A stretch of DNA of 48,078 nucleotides. Origin: Hydrogenophaga sp. (lineage in GTDB: Bacteria; Pseudomonadota; Gammaproteobacteria; Burkholderiales; Burkholderiaceae_C). Of the stretch, positions 34,604 through 41,811 are shown one piece after another. A program made the position numbers and the translations under genes. Numbering within the stretch: the first letter of the stretch is position 1; every line of letters starts with the position of its first letter. The stretch covers positions 1 to 48,078 of the forward strand of contig JAUYSB010000118.1 in NCBI GenBank assembly GCA_030696525.1. Reading direction: 5' to 3'. Below the pieces are notes generated by a model. That model saw only the letters and a program-made list of their open reading frames with translations. It did not search any database and was not told the origin of the DNA.

Positions 34604-34630
34604 GGGGCGGCTCGGCTGACCCCAATTTTT
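34604..34630 (+). terminator. Weak intrinsic terminator after gspD
   Basis: GGGG at 34604-34607 pairs with CCCC at 34620-34623 around a GC-rich 12-base loop, followed by AATTTTT. The stem is short, so termination is probably partial. It would separate the gsp operon from the lipoprotein gene 31 bases on. Confidence 0.35.
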
Positions 34631-34653
34631 CAACTGAGTAAAATCACGATCCG

Positions 34654-35166
34654 ATGAAACCGATGATGTATTTGCGCAACACAGCAATCACGCTGTTGAC
34701 CACGTCGTGTCTGTTGGCCTGTGCCAGCACCGTTGAAGAAAAGCCGCCGGTTGTTGTCCCAGGTCCGGTAGACCTATCGGCGCCCGTCAAAACCGCCCAG
34801 GAGACCCAGCCGCTTTCGCCTGAAGAACGGGCACGCGTGAACGCAGTTAGCGAGCGTTCAAAAATCCGTTTGGCGGCTCTGCTCAAGCGAGACTATGCCC
34901 AGGCCTACCAATTCAGCACGCCGGGTTGGCGCGCGTTGCACGATGTGGAGCGCTTCCGAGGCGCCAACGAAGGTGTTCGCACTTGGCAGTCAGCCGAGGT
35001 GCGCAGTGCCCAATGCCCTGCTCCAGACCGTTGCGAAGTGCGCGTAAGAATCGATGCACGGGTCTTCGCCGGCGGTGCAGGGTTGCGTGGCAGCAACCTC
35101 ACCACCCACTTTTCTGAGGTTTGGCTGTTCCAGGACGGCGAGTGGTGGTATGTTCAAAACAAGTAA
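34654..35166 (+). CDS. Small lipoprotein downstream of gspD, unknown function
   Basis: A 170-residue protein with a lipoprotein signal ending CLLAC, giving a Cys at about residue 23 and a predicted outer-membrane anchor. An acidic, Pro-rich linker follows (residues ~27-60), then a globular part with LLKRDYAQAYQFSTPGWRAL, two cysteines in SAQCPAPDRCEVRV and a final EVWLFQDGEWWYVQNK. The alpha-plus-beta pattern suggests an NTF2/SnoaL-like fold, by eye only. It sits just after the secretin gene. A pilotin or accessory role in secretion is conceivable, but GspD here is already lipidated. I do not recognise a family name. Confidence 0.75.
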   Translation: MKPMMYLRNTAITLLTTSCLLACASTVEEKPPVVVPGPVDLSAPVKTAQETQPLSPEERARVNAVSERSKIRLAALLKRDYAQAYQFSTPGWRALHDVERFRGANEGVRTWQSAEVRSAQCPAPDRCEVRVRIDARVFAGGAGLRGSNLTTHFSEVWLFQDGEWWYVQNK

Positions 35167-35290
35167 GGTCTTGGGTCCACAGCGTCGTATAGGAGGGTGT
35201 GCGTATAGGGATTGACCACCAAAGCCATATTGCGCCGTGATGCACTCGCATCGCAGCGGTTGGCTGGAGGATCCGTGTTGCGCAGTAGCA

Positions 35291-35307
35291 ACGCCACACT
35301 GTGGCGT
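35291..35307. promoter_or_regulatory. Perfect 7-bp inverted repeat upstream of the exported-protein gene
   Basis: ACGCCAC at 35291-35297 and GTGGCGT at 35301-35307 surround ACT. It lies about 105 bases before the ATG at 35412, within a 245-base intergenic region that must hold the promoter. It could be an operator or a leader hairpin. No confident -35/-10 pair was found near it. Confidence 0.4.
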
Positions 35308-35411
35308 GCTGCACAAGACAAGCAGACCCGGCCAGCTTTCCTGTTAAGATCTTTCCAGCGTAATTTCCTTACTATTTGCGCTCTAACAACCCACTTCAAC
35401 TGGAGTCCTGT

Positions 35412-36971
35412 ATGAAGAAAAACGTTCTCGCATCGAGCGTCGCGGCCGCCCTTGTGGGCCTTGGCATGGCCGGTGCCGCACACGCCAACAAAGTGTTGGT
35501 CGTGCCGTATTACACCGCTCAGGCTGAGCACGCCACCCTGCTGAACATCGTCAATACCGATACGATCAACGGCAAGATTGTCAAGGTTCGTTTCCGTGGC
35601 GCCGCCAACTCCGACGACGTGTTTGACTTCCAGGCATTCCTGTCGCCTGGCGATGTGTGGTCGGGTCGCGTTTCCTCGTCGGAAGATGGTCCTGCAATGA
35701 TGGCCACTGAAGATGCTAGCTGCACCAAGCCTGCCAAGGCGACGCTGAACAGCACGCCGTTTGTGACTTCGCGTCTGAGTTCCTCGCTGACTGCGGCTCA
35801 AAAGGCCAATCAGACCCGTGAAGGCTATGTCGAAATCTTCGCTATGGCCGACGTGCCGAGCGCTGTGGTCGGTCAGCCCGACGTCAACAAAGATGGCGTG
35901 AACGACCTGTACACCGCTATCAAGCACGTGGGTGGTGTTGCTCCTTGCTCGGGTGCTGCTTGGACTGCTCTGGACAAGGCCACCTCCAACGTTGGTCAGC
36001 GCGATACCGCTGTTGCCTCGGCAGCGGCTGGCTTGGCTCTGGGCATGGTTCCGCCTACGCCTGGCCTGTTCTCCAACTTCACCATCATCAACGTCGCTCG
36101 CGCCGGTGCATGGGATGGTGAGGCGGAAAACATGTCGCAGTTCGACATCGTCGACCCGCTGGCTGCTAACCGCGTGCCTTACTGGCCTCAGACTCAGGTG
36201 TCTGTTGGTGCGGATGTCAACAAGCTGTCGGCTGACCCGCTGTTCCTCACGGGTCCGGATGCTCTGAACTACGCTGGCGTTGCAGTTACTTCGGCTGCGG
36301 TTGCTGCGGCTTACTACGACTTGCCCGATCTGTCCACGCCTTACGCTGGTGATCTGTCCACGCCTGCCGTCCCTGCTGCTCAGGCGCGCGCACTGGCCAA
36401 CATCCTCGGTACGCCTAGCATCTCTAACGAGTTCTTGGTTGGTCCCGCTGAAGCGAGCACCGACTGGGTGTTCTCCATGCCCACCCGTCGCTATGCTGTG
36501 GCCATGAACTACGCCCACACCGGCGCTGGTGACGGTCGTCGCTTCAACGCGCTGCTGAACAATAACCACTTTGGTGTCAGCAACACCGTTGTGGTGGGTG
36601 GCCTGATCTGCGTGACGGGTATCTCGCGTGAAATCTTCAACCGCGAAGAAGGCACTATTGCCAACCCCGACGAAGTCGTGATTTCGCCCTCGGAAATCCC
36701 GCCTGCAACCGCATTCTGCGGCGAAGCCAGCGTGCTGAGCATCAACGGCGGCGGTGCAACCACCACCGAAACCCTGTCGGCCAACGTGGCGGTGAACGAC
36801 ATCGACACCACCTTCCAAGAAGGCTGGATGCGTCTGGCTACCCCGGCAGCTGGCGGCAATGCGACCTACTACGGTCTGCCGGTGTTGGGCGCTGCCTACA
36901 CCCGTGCACTGAGCGGCGACAGCTTCTTTGCTGGCAGCTGGAAGCACCGCACTGGCTTCGGCGTGAACTAA
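35412..36971 (+). CDS. Probable abundant exported protein, candidate type II secretion cargo
   Basis: A 519-residue protein with a classic Sec signal (MKKNVLASSVAAALVGLGMA, cleavage likely after the GAAHA ending at residue 25) and a good ribosome site, GGAG 7 bases before the ATG. The mature part is low in charge, rich in Ala, Val, Asn and Thr, and contains four cysteines, enough for two disulfides. It also has a DVNKDGVNDLY loop resembling a calcium-binding EF-hand/dockerin turn. There is no membrane segment, PEP-CTERM tail or autotransporter domain. Strong codon bias, a clear ribosome site and a powerful terminator suggest high expression. I recall similar proteins annotated only as hypothetical or cell-surface proteins. 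It follows the gsp genes and precedes a periplasmic prolyl isomerase. A secreted or surface protein is the best inference. Confidence 0.8.
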   Translation: MKKNVLASSVAAALVGLGMAGAAHANKVLVVPYYTAQAEHATLLNIVNTDTINGKIVKVRFRGAANSDDVFDFQAFLSPGDVWSGRVSSSEDGPAMMATEDASCTKPAKATLNSTPFVTSRLSSSLTAAQKANQTREGYVEIFAMADVPSAVVGQPDVNKDGVNDLYTAIKHVGGVAPCSGAAWTALDKATSNVGQRDTAVASAAAGLALGMVPPTPGLFSNFTIINVARAGAWDGEAENMSQFDIVDPLAANRVPYWPQTQVSVGADVNKLSADPLFLTGPDALNYAGVAVTSAAVAAAYYDLPDLSTPYAGDLSTPAVPAAQARALANILGTPSISNEFLVGPAEASTDWVFSMPTRRYAVAMNYAHTGAGDGRRFNALLNNNHFGVSNTVVVGGLICVTGISREIFNREEGTIANPDEVVISPSEIPPATAFCGEASVLSINGGGATTTETLSANVAVNDIDTTFQEGWMRLATPAAGGNATYYGLPVLGAAYTRALSGDSFFAGSWKHRTGFGVN

Positions 36972-36984
36972 GTCGAAGAAACAG

Positions 36985-37004
36985 CATCAAGTTAACGCTT
37001 GATG
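36985..37004 (+). terminator. First stem-loop after the exported-protein gene
   Basis: CATCAAG at 36985-36991 and CTTGATG at 36998-37004 form a 7-bp stem with a 6-base loop, 14 bases after the stop. There is no T-run directly after it. It may protect the mRNA 3' end or assist the stronger hairpin just downstream. Confidence 0.45.
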
Positions 37005-37009
37005 TCTTC

Positions 37010-37037
37010 AAAAAAGGTGGGGCGACCCACCTTTTTT
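37010..37037 (+). terminator. Strong intrinsic terminator
   Basis: AAAAAAGGTGGG at 37010-37021 pairs perfectly with CCCACCTTTTTT at 37026-37037 around a GCGA loop, followed by GTTTTG. The A-run and T-run make it potentially active in both directions. It ends the transcript of the exported-protein gene. Confidence 0.88.
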
Positions 37038-37070
37038 GTTTTGTGTGATTCTCTTTCATGGTGATTGACA

Positions 37071-37964
37071 ATGAACGCGATTTCCCATTTTGGGCGCACC
37101 TGGGGCCTTGGACTGGCATTTATGGTGCTTGGGGCCTTTGGCGCCCAAGCTCAAGAGGTGGTTGCCAAAGCCGGCGTTGCCTCGGTGACCACGCTGGACC
37201 TCAAGGCGGAGTTGGCTCGCATTCCCGAGGCCAACCGCCGAGCCATGTTGGCCAACCCAAATGCATTAACCACCATTGCCAACAACCTGTTGGTTCGCCG
37301 ACTTCTGGCGCAAGAGGCCGTGCGTGATGGCCTGGACAAAGACCCACTCAACCAGGCCCAGCTTCAGATCAGCCGCGACCGCGCGCTGTCAGACATGCGC
37401 CTGGCGACCATGGATCTACAGAACAACCCCAGCCCGGCAGCCTTGGATGCTTACGCGCTCGAGCAATACCGTGTGAACCAAGCACGTTATGAGCGCCCAG
37501 CACAAACCCGTGCCAGCCATATCCTGTTGGAGGACAAAGGCACTGACTCGCTGGCCCAGGCCAAGGTGTTGGTGGAAAAGCTTAGGGCAGGAGCATCTTT
37601 TGCTGAATTGGCCAAGGAGCACTCGACCGATCCGGGCAGTGCTGCGCGTGGCGGTGATCTGGGCTTTTTTGCCGCAGGTGCCATGGTCAGACCGTTTGAA
37701 GATGGTGTGAACGCACTCGAGAAGCCTGGTGACATCAGCGAACCGGTGAAGTCACAGTTTGGCTGGCACATCATTCGACTGGATGAGCGTCGTCCCAAGT
37801 CCATCGCGCCGTTTGAAGAGGTGAAAGACAAGCTGGTTGCTGATGCACGCACGGCTTTACTCAACCAGTCCCGGCAGGCCAAGGTCGCAAACATACAAAA
37901 AGAAATTGAAGGCAACCTGAATGCCATCGAGGCATTTATCGAGGCAAGCAAAAAAGCCCCCTGA
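37071..37964 (+). CDS. Periplasmic parvulin-type peptidyl-prolyl isomerase
   Basis: A 297-residue protein from the ATG at 37071 (a TTG 6 bases upstream is less likely). A signal peptide ends in AQA at about residue 28. An N-terminal helical SurA/PrsA-like chaperone region precedes a single rotamase domain at about 130-235. That domain contains RASHILLEDKGTDSLAQAKV, STDPGSAARGGDLGFFAAGA and KSQFGWHIIRLDERRPKS, the full parvulin signature. It should help fold proteins in the periplasm. Its location right after the terminator of the exported-protein gene suggests a link, but separate transcription is likely. A housekeeping role like PpiC/PpiD is the alternative. Confidence 0.92.
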   Translation: MNAISHFGRTWGLGLAFMVLGAFGAQAQEVVAKAGVASVTTLDLKAELARIPEANRRAMLANPNALTTIANNLLVRRLLAQEAVRDGLDKDPLNQAQLQISRDRALSDMRLATMDLQNNPSPAALDAYALEQYRVNQARYERPAQTRASHILLEDKGTDSLAQAKVLVEKLRAGASFAELAKEHSTDPGSAARGGDLGFFAAGAMVRPFEDGVNALEKPGDISEPVKSQFGWHIIRLDERRPKSIAPFEEVKDKLVADARTALLNQSRQAKVANIQKEIEGNLNAIEAFIEASKKAP

Positions 37965-38008
37965 CCAACTGGACACACGGTGAAGTCGAGAAACAGGAAA
38001 AAGCGCTT

Positions 38009-38800
38009 GTGATTCAGGAACTCATGCGCCTGTGGGCGGCAAGGCCATTGCTCTGGGTAATGGTTCGCAGGGAGCTGCAGGCAAGGGTCGCTGGTTCGGC
38101 ACTGGGGCTGATCTGGGTCTATCTGCAGCCGTTGTTGACGGTTGCTGTCTACTTCCTGGTTTTCGATCTCGTGTTCGCGATGAAGCTGGGGGCGAATGCC
38201 CCCAGTGAGCGGGTGGGGACGTATCTGGTGGTCGGGGCGTTGCCTTGGCTGGCCTTCGCAGAGGGGCTGACCCGAGGTGCAGGCAGCTTGGTGGAGGCTG
38301 GTCATTTGCTGCAGAAAAACCCATTGCCTCCTGGCCTATTTGTGCTGCGGTCTGTAGGTGCGGGGCTCGTCGTGTTCGCGCCAGTCCTGTTCCTCGTCAC
38401 GCTGCTTTACGGCTATCTGAACGGGATCGGGTGGGCATTGTTGGCGCTGCCGGTGTTGTTCGTCGTGCAAGGCGTGATGACGGCGTTGTTGGCCTGGATT
38501 CTTGCGATTTTCACCGCTGCGGCGCGCGACACACTGCAATTGCTGACATTCGCATTGCAGCTGGGCATATTTCTGTCGCCCGTGTTGTTTGTCATCACCA
38601 TGTTCCCAGAGGCATGGCGCTGGGTGCTGTACCTCAACCCAATGACGCCGTTGGTCATGGGCTATCAAAGTGTGTTGTTGTCTTTGCAATGGCCTGATTG
38701 GACGACCTGGGTGGGGAGCGGTGTCTGGGTTGCGCTGTTGGCGACATGTTTGAGTTTGTTCGTGCGCAACAGCCGTGATCAATTGGTGGACTGGCTGTGA
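38009..38800 (+). CDS. wzm: Polysaccharide ABC transporter permease (Wzm)
   Basis: A 263-residue ABC-2 family permease with a GTG start preceded by AGGAAAAA. A second in-frame ATG lies at 38024. It has an amphipathic N-terminus (LWVMVRRELQARVAGSALGL) and about six membrane helices, ending in a short basic tail (SLFVRNSRDQLVDWL). The motif around LNPMTPLVMGYQSVLL is typical of the TagG/Wzm subfamily. It forms the channel through which lipid-linked O-antigen or capsule polymer crosses the inner membrane. The stop overlaps the start of the ATPase gene (GTGA). Confidence 0.92.
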   Translation: MIQELMRLWAARPLLWVMVRRELQARVAGSALGLIWVYLQPLLTVAVYFLVFDLVFAMKLGANAPSERVGTYLVVGALPWLAFAEGLTRGAGSLVEAGHLLQKNPLPPGLFVLRSVGAGLVVFAPVLFLVTLLYGYLNGIGWALLALPVLFVVQGVMTALLAWILAIFTAAARDTLQLLTFALQLGIFLSPVLFVITMFPEAWRWVLYLNPMTPLVMGYQSVLLSLQWPDWTTWVGSGVWVALLATCLSLFVRNSRDQLVDWL

Positions 38801-40089
38801 ATCAAGCAGTCCAAGAACAGCACAGCAGCAGCCATCCCGCACTTCACGCAAGCGGGCTGGGTAAGCGTTATGTGCATCATCGCGGGACGATTTCACGCTT
38901 GCGCGAACTGATGGGTTTGCGCGCCCACCGCGAAGGGCACTGGGCACTGGCCGCCGTGAATTTTGAGCTGCATCGCGGGCAATGTTTGGGTGTGGTCGGG
39001 GACAATGGTGCCGGCAAAAGTACCCTGCTTAAGTTGCTGGCGGGCACCATCCAGCCAAGCGTGGGCAGCGTGGCCTGCCCGGGGCGGGTAACTGCCATTC
39101 TGGAGTTGGGTGCTGGCTTTCACCCCGAGTTCAGCGGTCGAGAGAATTTGCTTTTTGCAGGGAGTTTGATCGGGATTGGCCCGAATGAACTACTTCGCTT
39201 GGAGCCTGAGATTCTGGCCTTCGCCGAACTGGGTGACGCGATTGAACGCCCGGTGAAAACCTACTCGTCGGGGATGGTGGTCCGCCTGGCCTTTGCGCTC
39301 GTGACCGCAGTGCAGCCCGAGGTGCTGATCATTGATGAGGCGTTGGCGGTGGGCGATCAAGCATTCCAACGAAAGTGTACCGAGCGCATCACTGCGTTTC
39401 GCAAGGCGGGATGCACCATTTTGTTTTGCTCGCACAGCCTGTACCACGTCAGGCATTTGTGTGATCAGGTGATGTGGCTGGACCAAGGTCACATGCGTGC
39501 GCTGGGCGAAACGGAGGCCGTGCTTGCCGCATATGAGACCCACATCCGGGCGCGGTTGGTCAAAGAAAAAAGTGCGTCACCGACCAGTGCAGGCTCGCAG
39601 AAAGCGGGCGGCGCATCAGATGTGCGCGTGTCCGCTCAGAAAGTGGGACGGGTGAATGCGCTGGTTGAGCCGGACGGAACCCGGCCGGCGCTGATGTCGT
39701 TTGAAGTGTTGAACGTACAAGCCGATCGCCCGGACGTGCCGTGGCGGTTGTTGACGCAAGACTTGAATGTGCGGATCACTGCTCGAATGCCAGAAGGCGA
39801 ATCTCCAAGCCTGGCCCTGATGATTGAGCAAGCCCATGGGGTTGGTATCACCACGACAGGCACCCATGCGGACGGTGCACGCCCACGTTCATTGGGCAAC
39901 GGTGTGTGGCAGGCCGAGGTGGTATTTCCGAACCTGTCATTGCACACGGGGGAATACGTGTTGAGTGCTTACTTGTTCGACGAACATGGCATGACGGTGT
40001 ACGAAGAGTGGCCCGCGTGCGTGCACATATTGCAGGTCTATCCCGAAACCACACCGGGGCTGGTCCGCCTTCCGCACGAATGGCGTTGA
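38797..40089 (+). CDS. wzt: Polysaccharide ABC transporter ATPase with C-terminal carbohydrate-binding domain (Wzt)
   Basis: A 430-residue protein. The ABC domain has Walker A GDNGAGKST at residues 68-76, the variant signature KTYSSGM at about 154-160 and Walker B VLIIDEA at 176-182. The H-loop is in LFCSHSLYHVRHLCDQV. Residues ~285-430 form an extra beta-rich Wzt C-terminal domain. In known systems this domain recognises the modified non-reducing end of the polymer, which licenses export. Its presence implies a terminally capped polysaccharide, agreeing with the methyltransferase fusion encoded at 43197-46952. The GTG start overlaps the permease stop. Confidence 0.94.
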   Translation: MNQAVQEQHSSSHPALHASGLGKRYVHHRGTISRLRELMGLRAHREGHWALAAVNFELHRGQCLGVVGDNGAGKSTLLKLLAGTIQPSVGSVACPGRVTAILELGAGFHPEFSGRENLLFAGSLIGIGPNELLRLEPEILAFAELGDAIERPVKTYSSGMVVRLAFALVTAVQPEVLIIDEALAVGDQAFQRKCTERITAFRKAGCTILFCSHSLYHVRHLCDQVMWLDQGHMRALGETEAVLAAYETHIRARLVKEKSASPTSAGSQKAGGASDVRVSAQKVGRVNALVEPDGTRPALMSFEVLNVQADRPDVPWRLLTQDLNVRITARMPEGESPSLALMIEQAHGVGITTTGTHADGARPRSLGNGVWQAEVVFPNLSLHTGEYVLSAYLFDEHGMTVYEEWPACVHILQVYPETTPGLVRLPHEWR

Positions 40090-40094
40090 GGCCG

Positions 40095-40985
40095 ATGACC
40101 CGCTGGCGGCGCGAGGCGCGAGATCTGTTGGAGTTGTGGCTGTTGCCGGGACTTGCGGCGGTACTCCCGTGGGCCCTGTGTTTCCCGCTGTATCGCCGTT
40201 TGGCCAGATTCAACGGCTTGTACCGTGAAACGGTTGAAGCTGATTGGCGGGAAGCGATGCGGCAAGGGTGGGGCGGCGAAAACCAGTCTCACTGGTTGTG
40301 GCAGCGTCGCTTGGTGACTTTGGTGGACCATGCGGACCTGTATTTGTCCTTGACGCGTGGCAAGGCTTGGTCGGCCCGCTTTGTCGACGTGCAAGGCGTC
40401 TGGCCTGCCGCAGGGCAGGCTGCCTTGTTATGTACCTTTCATTGGGGGGCTGGGATGTGGGGCTTGCGCAACGCTGTGGCGCATTGGGGGCATGCACACG
40501 CGTTGGTGGCGCCGTTGGACCGCCGGTATTTTGCTGGGCGGACGCTCTTATGGCTTTATGCTTGTTTGCGGACGCGCGAAGTGGGACGGGTGCTGAACGC
40601 CCCCGCTCTCGACATTTCCGCCAGCCTGCGACCGGTTTTGCGAGCGTTGCAGCAAGGGCAAGTGGTGATGGCGGCGGTGGACGTGCCTGCGGACACCGCT
40701 GACGCCTCAGTCGAAGTACCGTTGCTCGGGCGCATTGCCCGGTTCCCCCGTGGTCTGTTCAGGGTAGCCGCGCAGCAGAATGTGCCCGTATCGGTTTACA
40801 TCACAGGTTTGGACATCGGGACAGGGCGGCGTTGGCTTCGAATGAAAAATTTAACCCTTCAGGAAAGCCCGCAGCTCTTGGCAGAGCAGGTGTTTGCCGA
40901 ACTGAGTGTCTTGATTGCTCAAGACGCGCCAGCATGGCACTTCTGGGGGCAAGCCCCACGCATTTTTCGTAGCAATGATGAATGA
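40095..40985 (+). CDS. LpxL-like lipid acyltransferase family protein
   Basis: About 296 residues. It belongs to the lysophospholipid/lipid A acyltransferase (LpxL/HtrB) family by its order of segments: LLCTFHWGAGMWGLRNAV, a central LRALQQGQVVMAAVDVPAD and VPLLGRIARFPRGLFRVAAQ. In LpxL the first segment holds the catalytic H-x4-D/E. Here the residue five after His is Met, with no acidic residue at the site. That suggests altered chemistry or loss of activity. The ATG at 40095 has GAGG just upstream and an ATG at 40080 overlaps the wzt stop by 10 bases. It sits in the wzm-wzt operon. Other roles in acylating a polysaccharide or lipid anchor are possible. Confidence 0.75.
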   Translation: MTRWRREARDLLELWLLPGLAAVLPWALCFPLYRRLARFNGLYRETVEADWREAMRQGWGGENQSHWLWQRRLVTLVDHADLYLSLTRGKAWSARFVDVQGVWPAAGQAALLCTFHWGAGMWGLRNAVAHWGHAHALVAPLDRRYFAGRTLLWLYACLRTREVGRVLNAPALDISASLRPVLRALQQGQVVMAAVDVPADTADASVEVPLLGRIARFPRGLFRVAAQQNVPVSVYITGLDIGTGRRWLRMKNLTLQESPQLLAEQVFAELSVLIAQDAPAWHFWGQAPRIFRSNDE

Positions 40986-41775
40986 GTTCGCCCAGCACTT
41001 GATGCACTACGTCACCGCAGCGTTGGCTGCAATTCAGGTGGTGCTGGTGTTCTTGATTCCCATGCTGGTTATCGAGCTGTTGCGACCGGCGCGACGATTG
41101 CACATCGGCACAGTGTTGTTCAACCTGTGCTACGCGCCGGTCTATTTGACGGTGTCCTCAGTGGTGCTCGCTCCAGTTGCAAGTCAGTTTTCGCCATGGA
41201 TTCCTGCCAATCTGCTGGGATGGTCTATCGCTGACACGACCGTTTGGGCCGCCGCGCCATTGGTGTTTGGCTACCTTGTTGCCTTTGATTTCTTTTACTA
41301 CTGGTTTCACCGCCTCCAACACCGCTGGGAATGGATGTGGCGATTTCATCGTTTTCACCACGCAGACAGCAACGTATCGATTTCGTCCGCCACACGCCAC
41401 CACTGGCTGGAGGAGGCGCTGCGATATTTCGTGATGTCGGTGCCACTTTTGTTTTTGTTCGGCTCACCAGAGCGCACATTCACCTGGTTGGGTGTGCTGA
41501 CCGGCGTTTTGGGTCTGTTCATCCATTGGAACGTTCCCCTGACATTGGGGCGATTCGGCGTGGTGTTGGTTGGCCCGCAATACCATCGACTACACCACTC
41601 GATCGAACCACGCCACTACGACAAGAATTTTGCCGTGATCTTCCCTTTTTGGGATAAGTTGTTTGGAACCCAGTGTTTGCCCCAGGGACGCGAATTCCCC
41701 GAGACGGGTCTGACAGAGACACCAAAGCCAAACGGCTTAGCGCTTTTGCTGCCGGTGCCGCCCTATCGTGGATGA
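40975..41775 (+). CDS. Fatty acid hydroxylase / sterol desaturase family membrane protein
   Basis: A 266-residue membrane protein starting at the tandem ATGs at 40975/40978, overlapping the acyltransferase stop. Four or five hydrophobic segments surround the di-iron histidine motifs: WFHRLQHRWEW (HxxxH), RFHRFHHADSN (HxxHH), SSATRHHWLEE and YHRLHHSIEP (HxxHH). The family hydroxylates or desaturates lipids using oxygen and electrons from a partner. In an ABC-polysaccharide operon beside an acyltransferase it may hydroxylate an acyl chain on lipid A or on the polysaccharide anchor. The substrate is an inference. It is the last plus-strand gene, ending 36 bases from the convergent methyltransferase stop. 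Confidence 0.88.
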   Translation: MMNEFAQHLMHYVTAALAAIQVVLVFLIPMLVIELLRPARRLHIGTVLFNLCYAPVYLTVSSVVLAPVASQFSPWIPANLLGWSIADTTVWAAAPLVFGYLVAFDFFYYWFHRLQHRWEWMWRFHRFHHADSNVSISSATRHHWLEEALRYFVMSVPLLFLFGSPERTFTWLGVLTGVLGLFIHWNVPLTLGRFGVVLVGPQYHRLHHSIEPRHYDKNFAVIFPFWDKLFGTQCLPQGREFPETGLTETPKPNGLALLLPVPPYRG

Positions 41776-41811
41776 TGTCCAAGCGTACAAGACGAATGGT
41801 GCGCTTAAAAA

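Noticed and set aside
35212-35415. A 67-codon plus-strand frame between the lipoprotein and exported-protein genes
   Set aside because: It has a TTG start with no ribosome site, runs over the start of the next gene and has no recognisable features. The stretch is better read as promoter and leader.
35154-36947. A 597-codon open frame on the minus strand opposite the exported-protein gene
   Set aside because: It mirrors the plus-strand gene, which has a signal peptide, a ribosome site and a terminator. The antisense frame is open only because the biased codon use avoids the codons that read as stops on the other strand.
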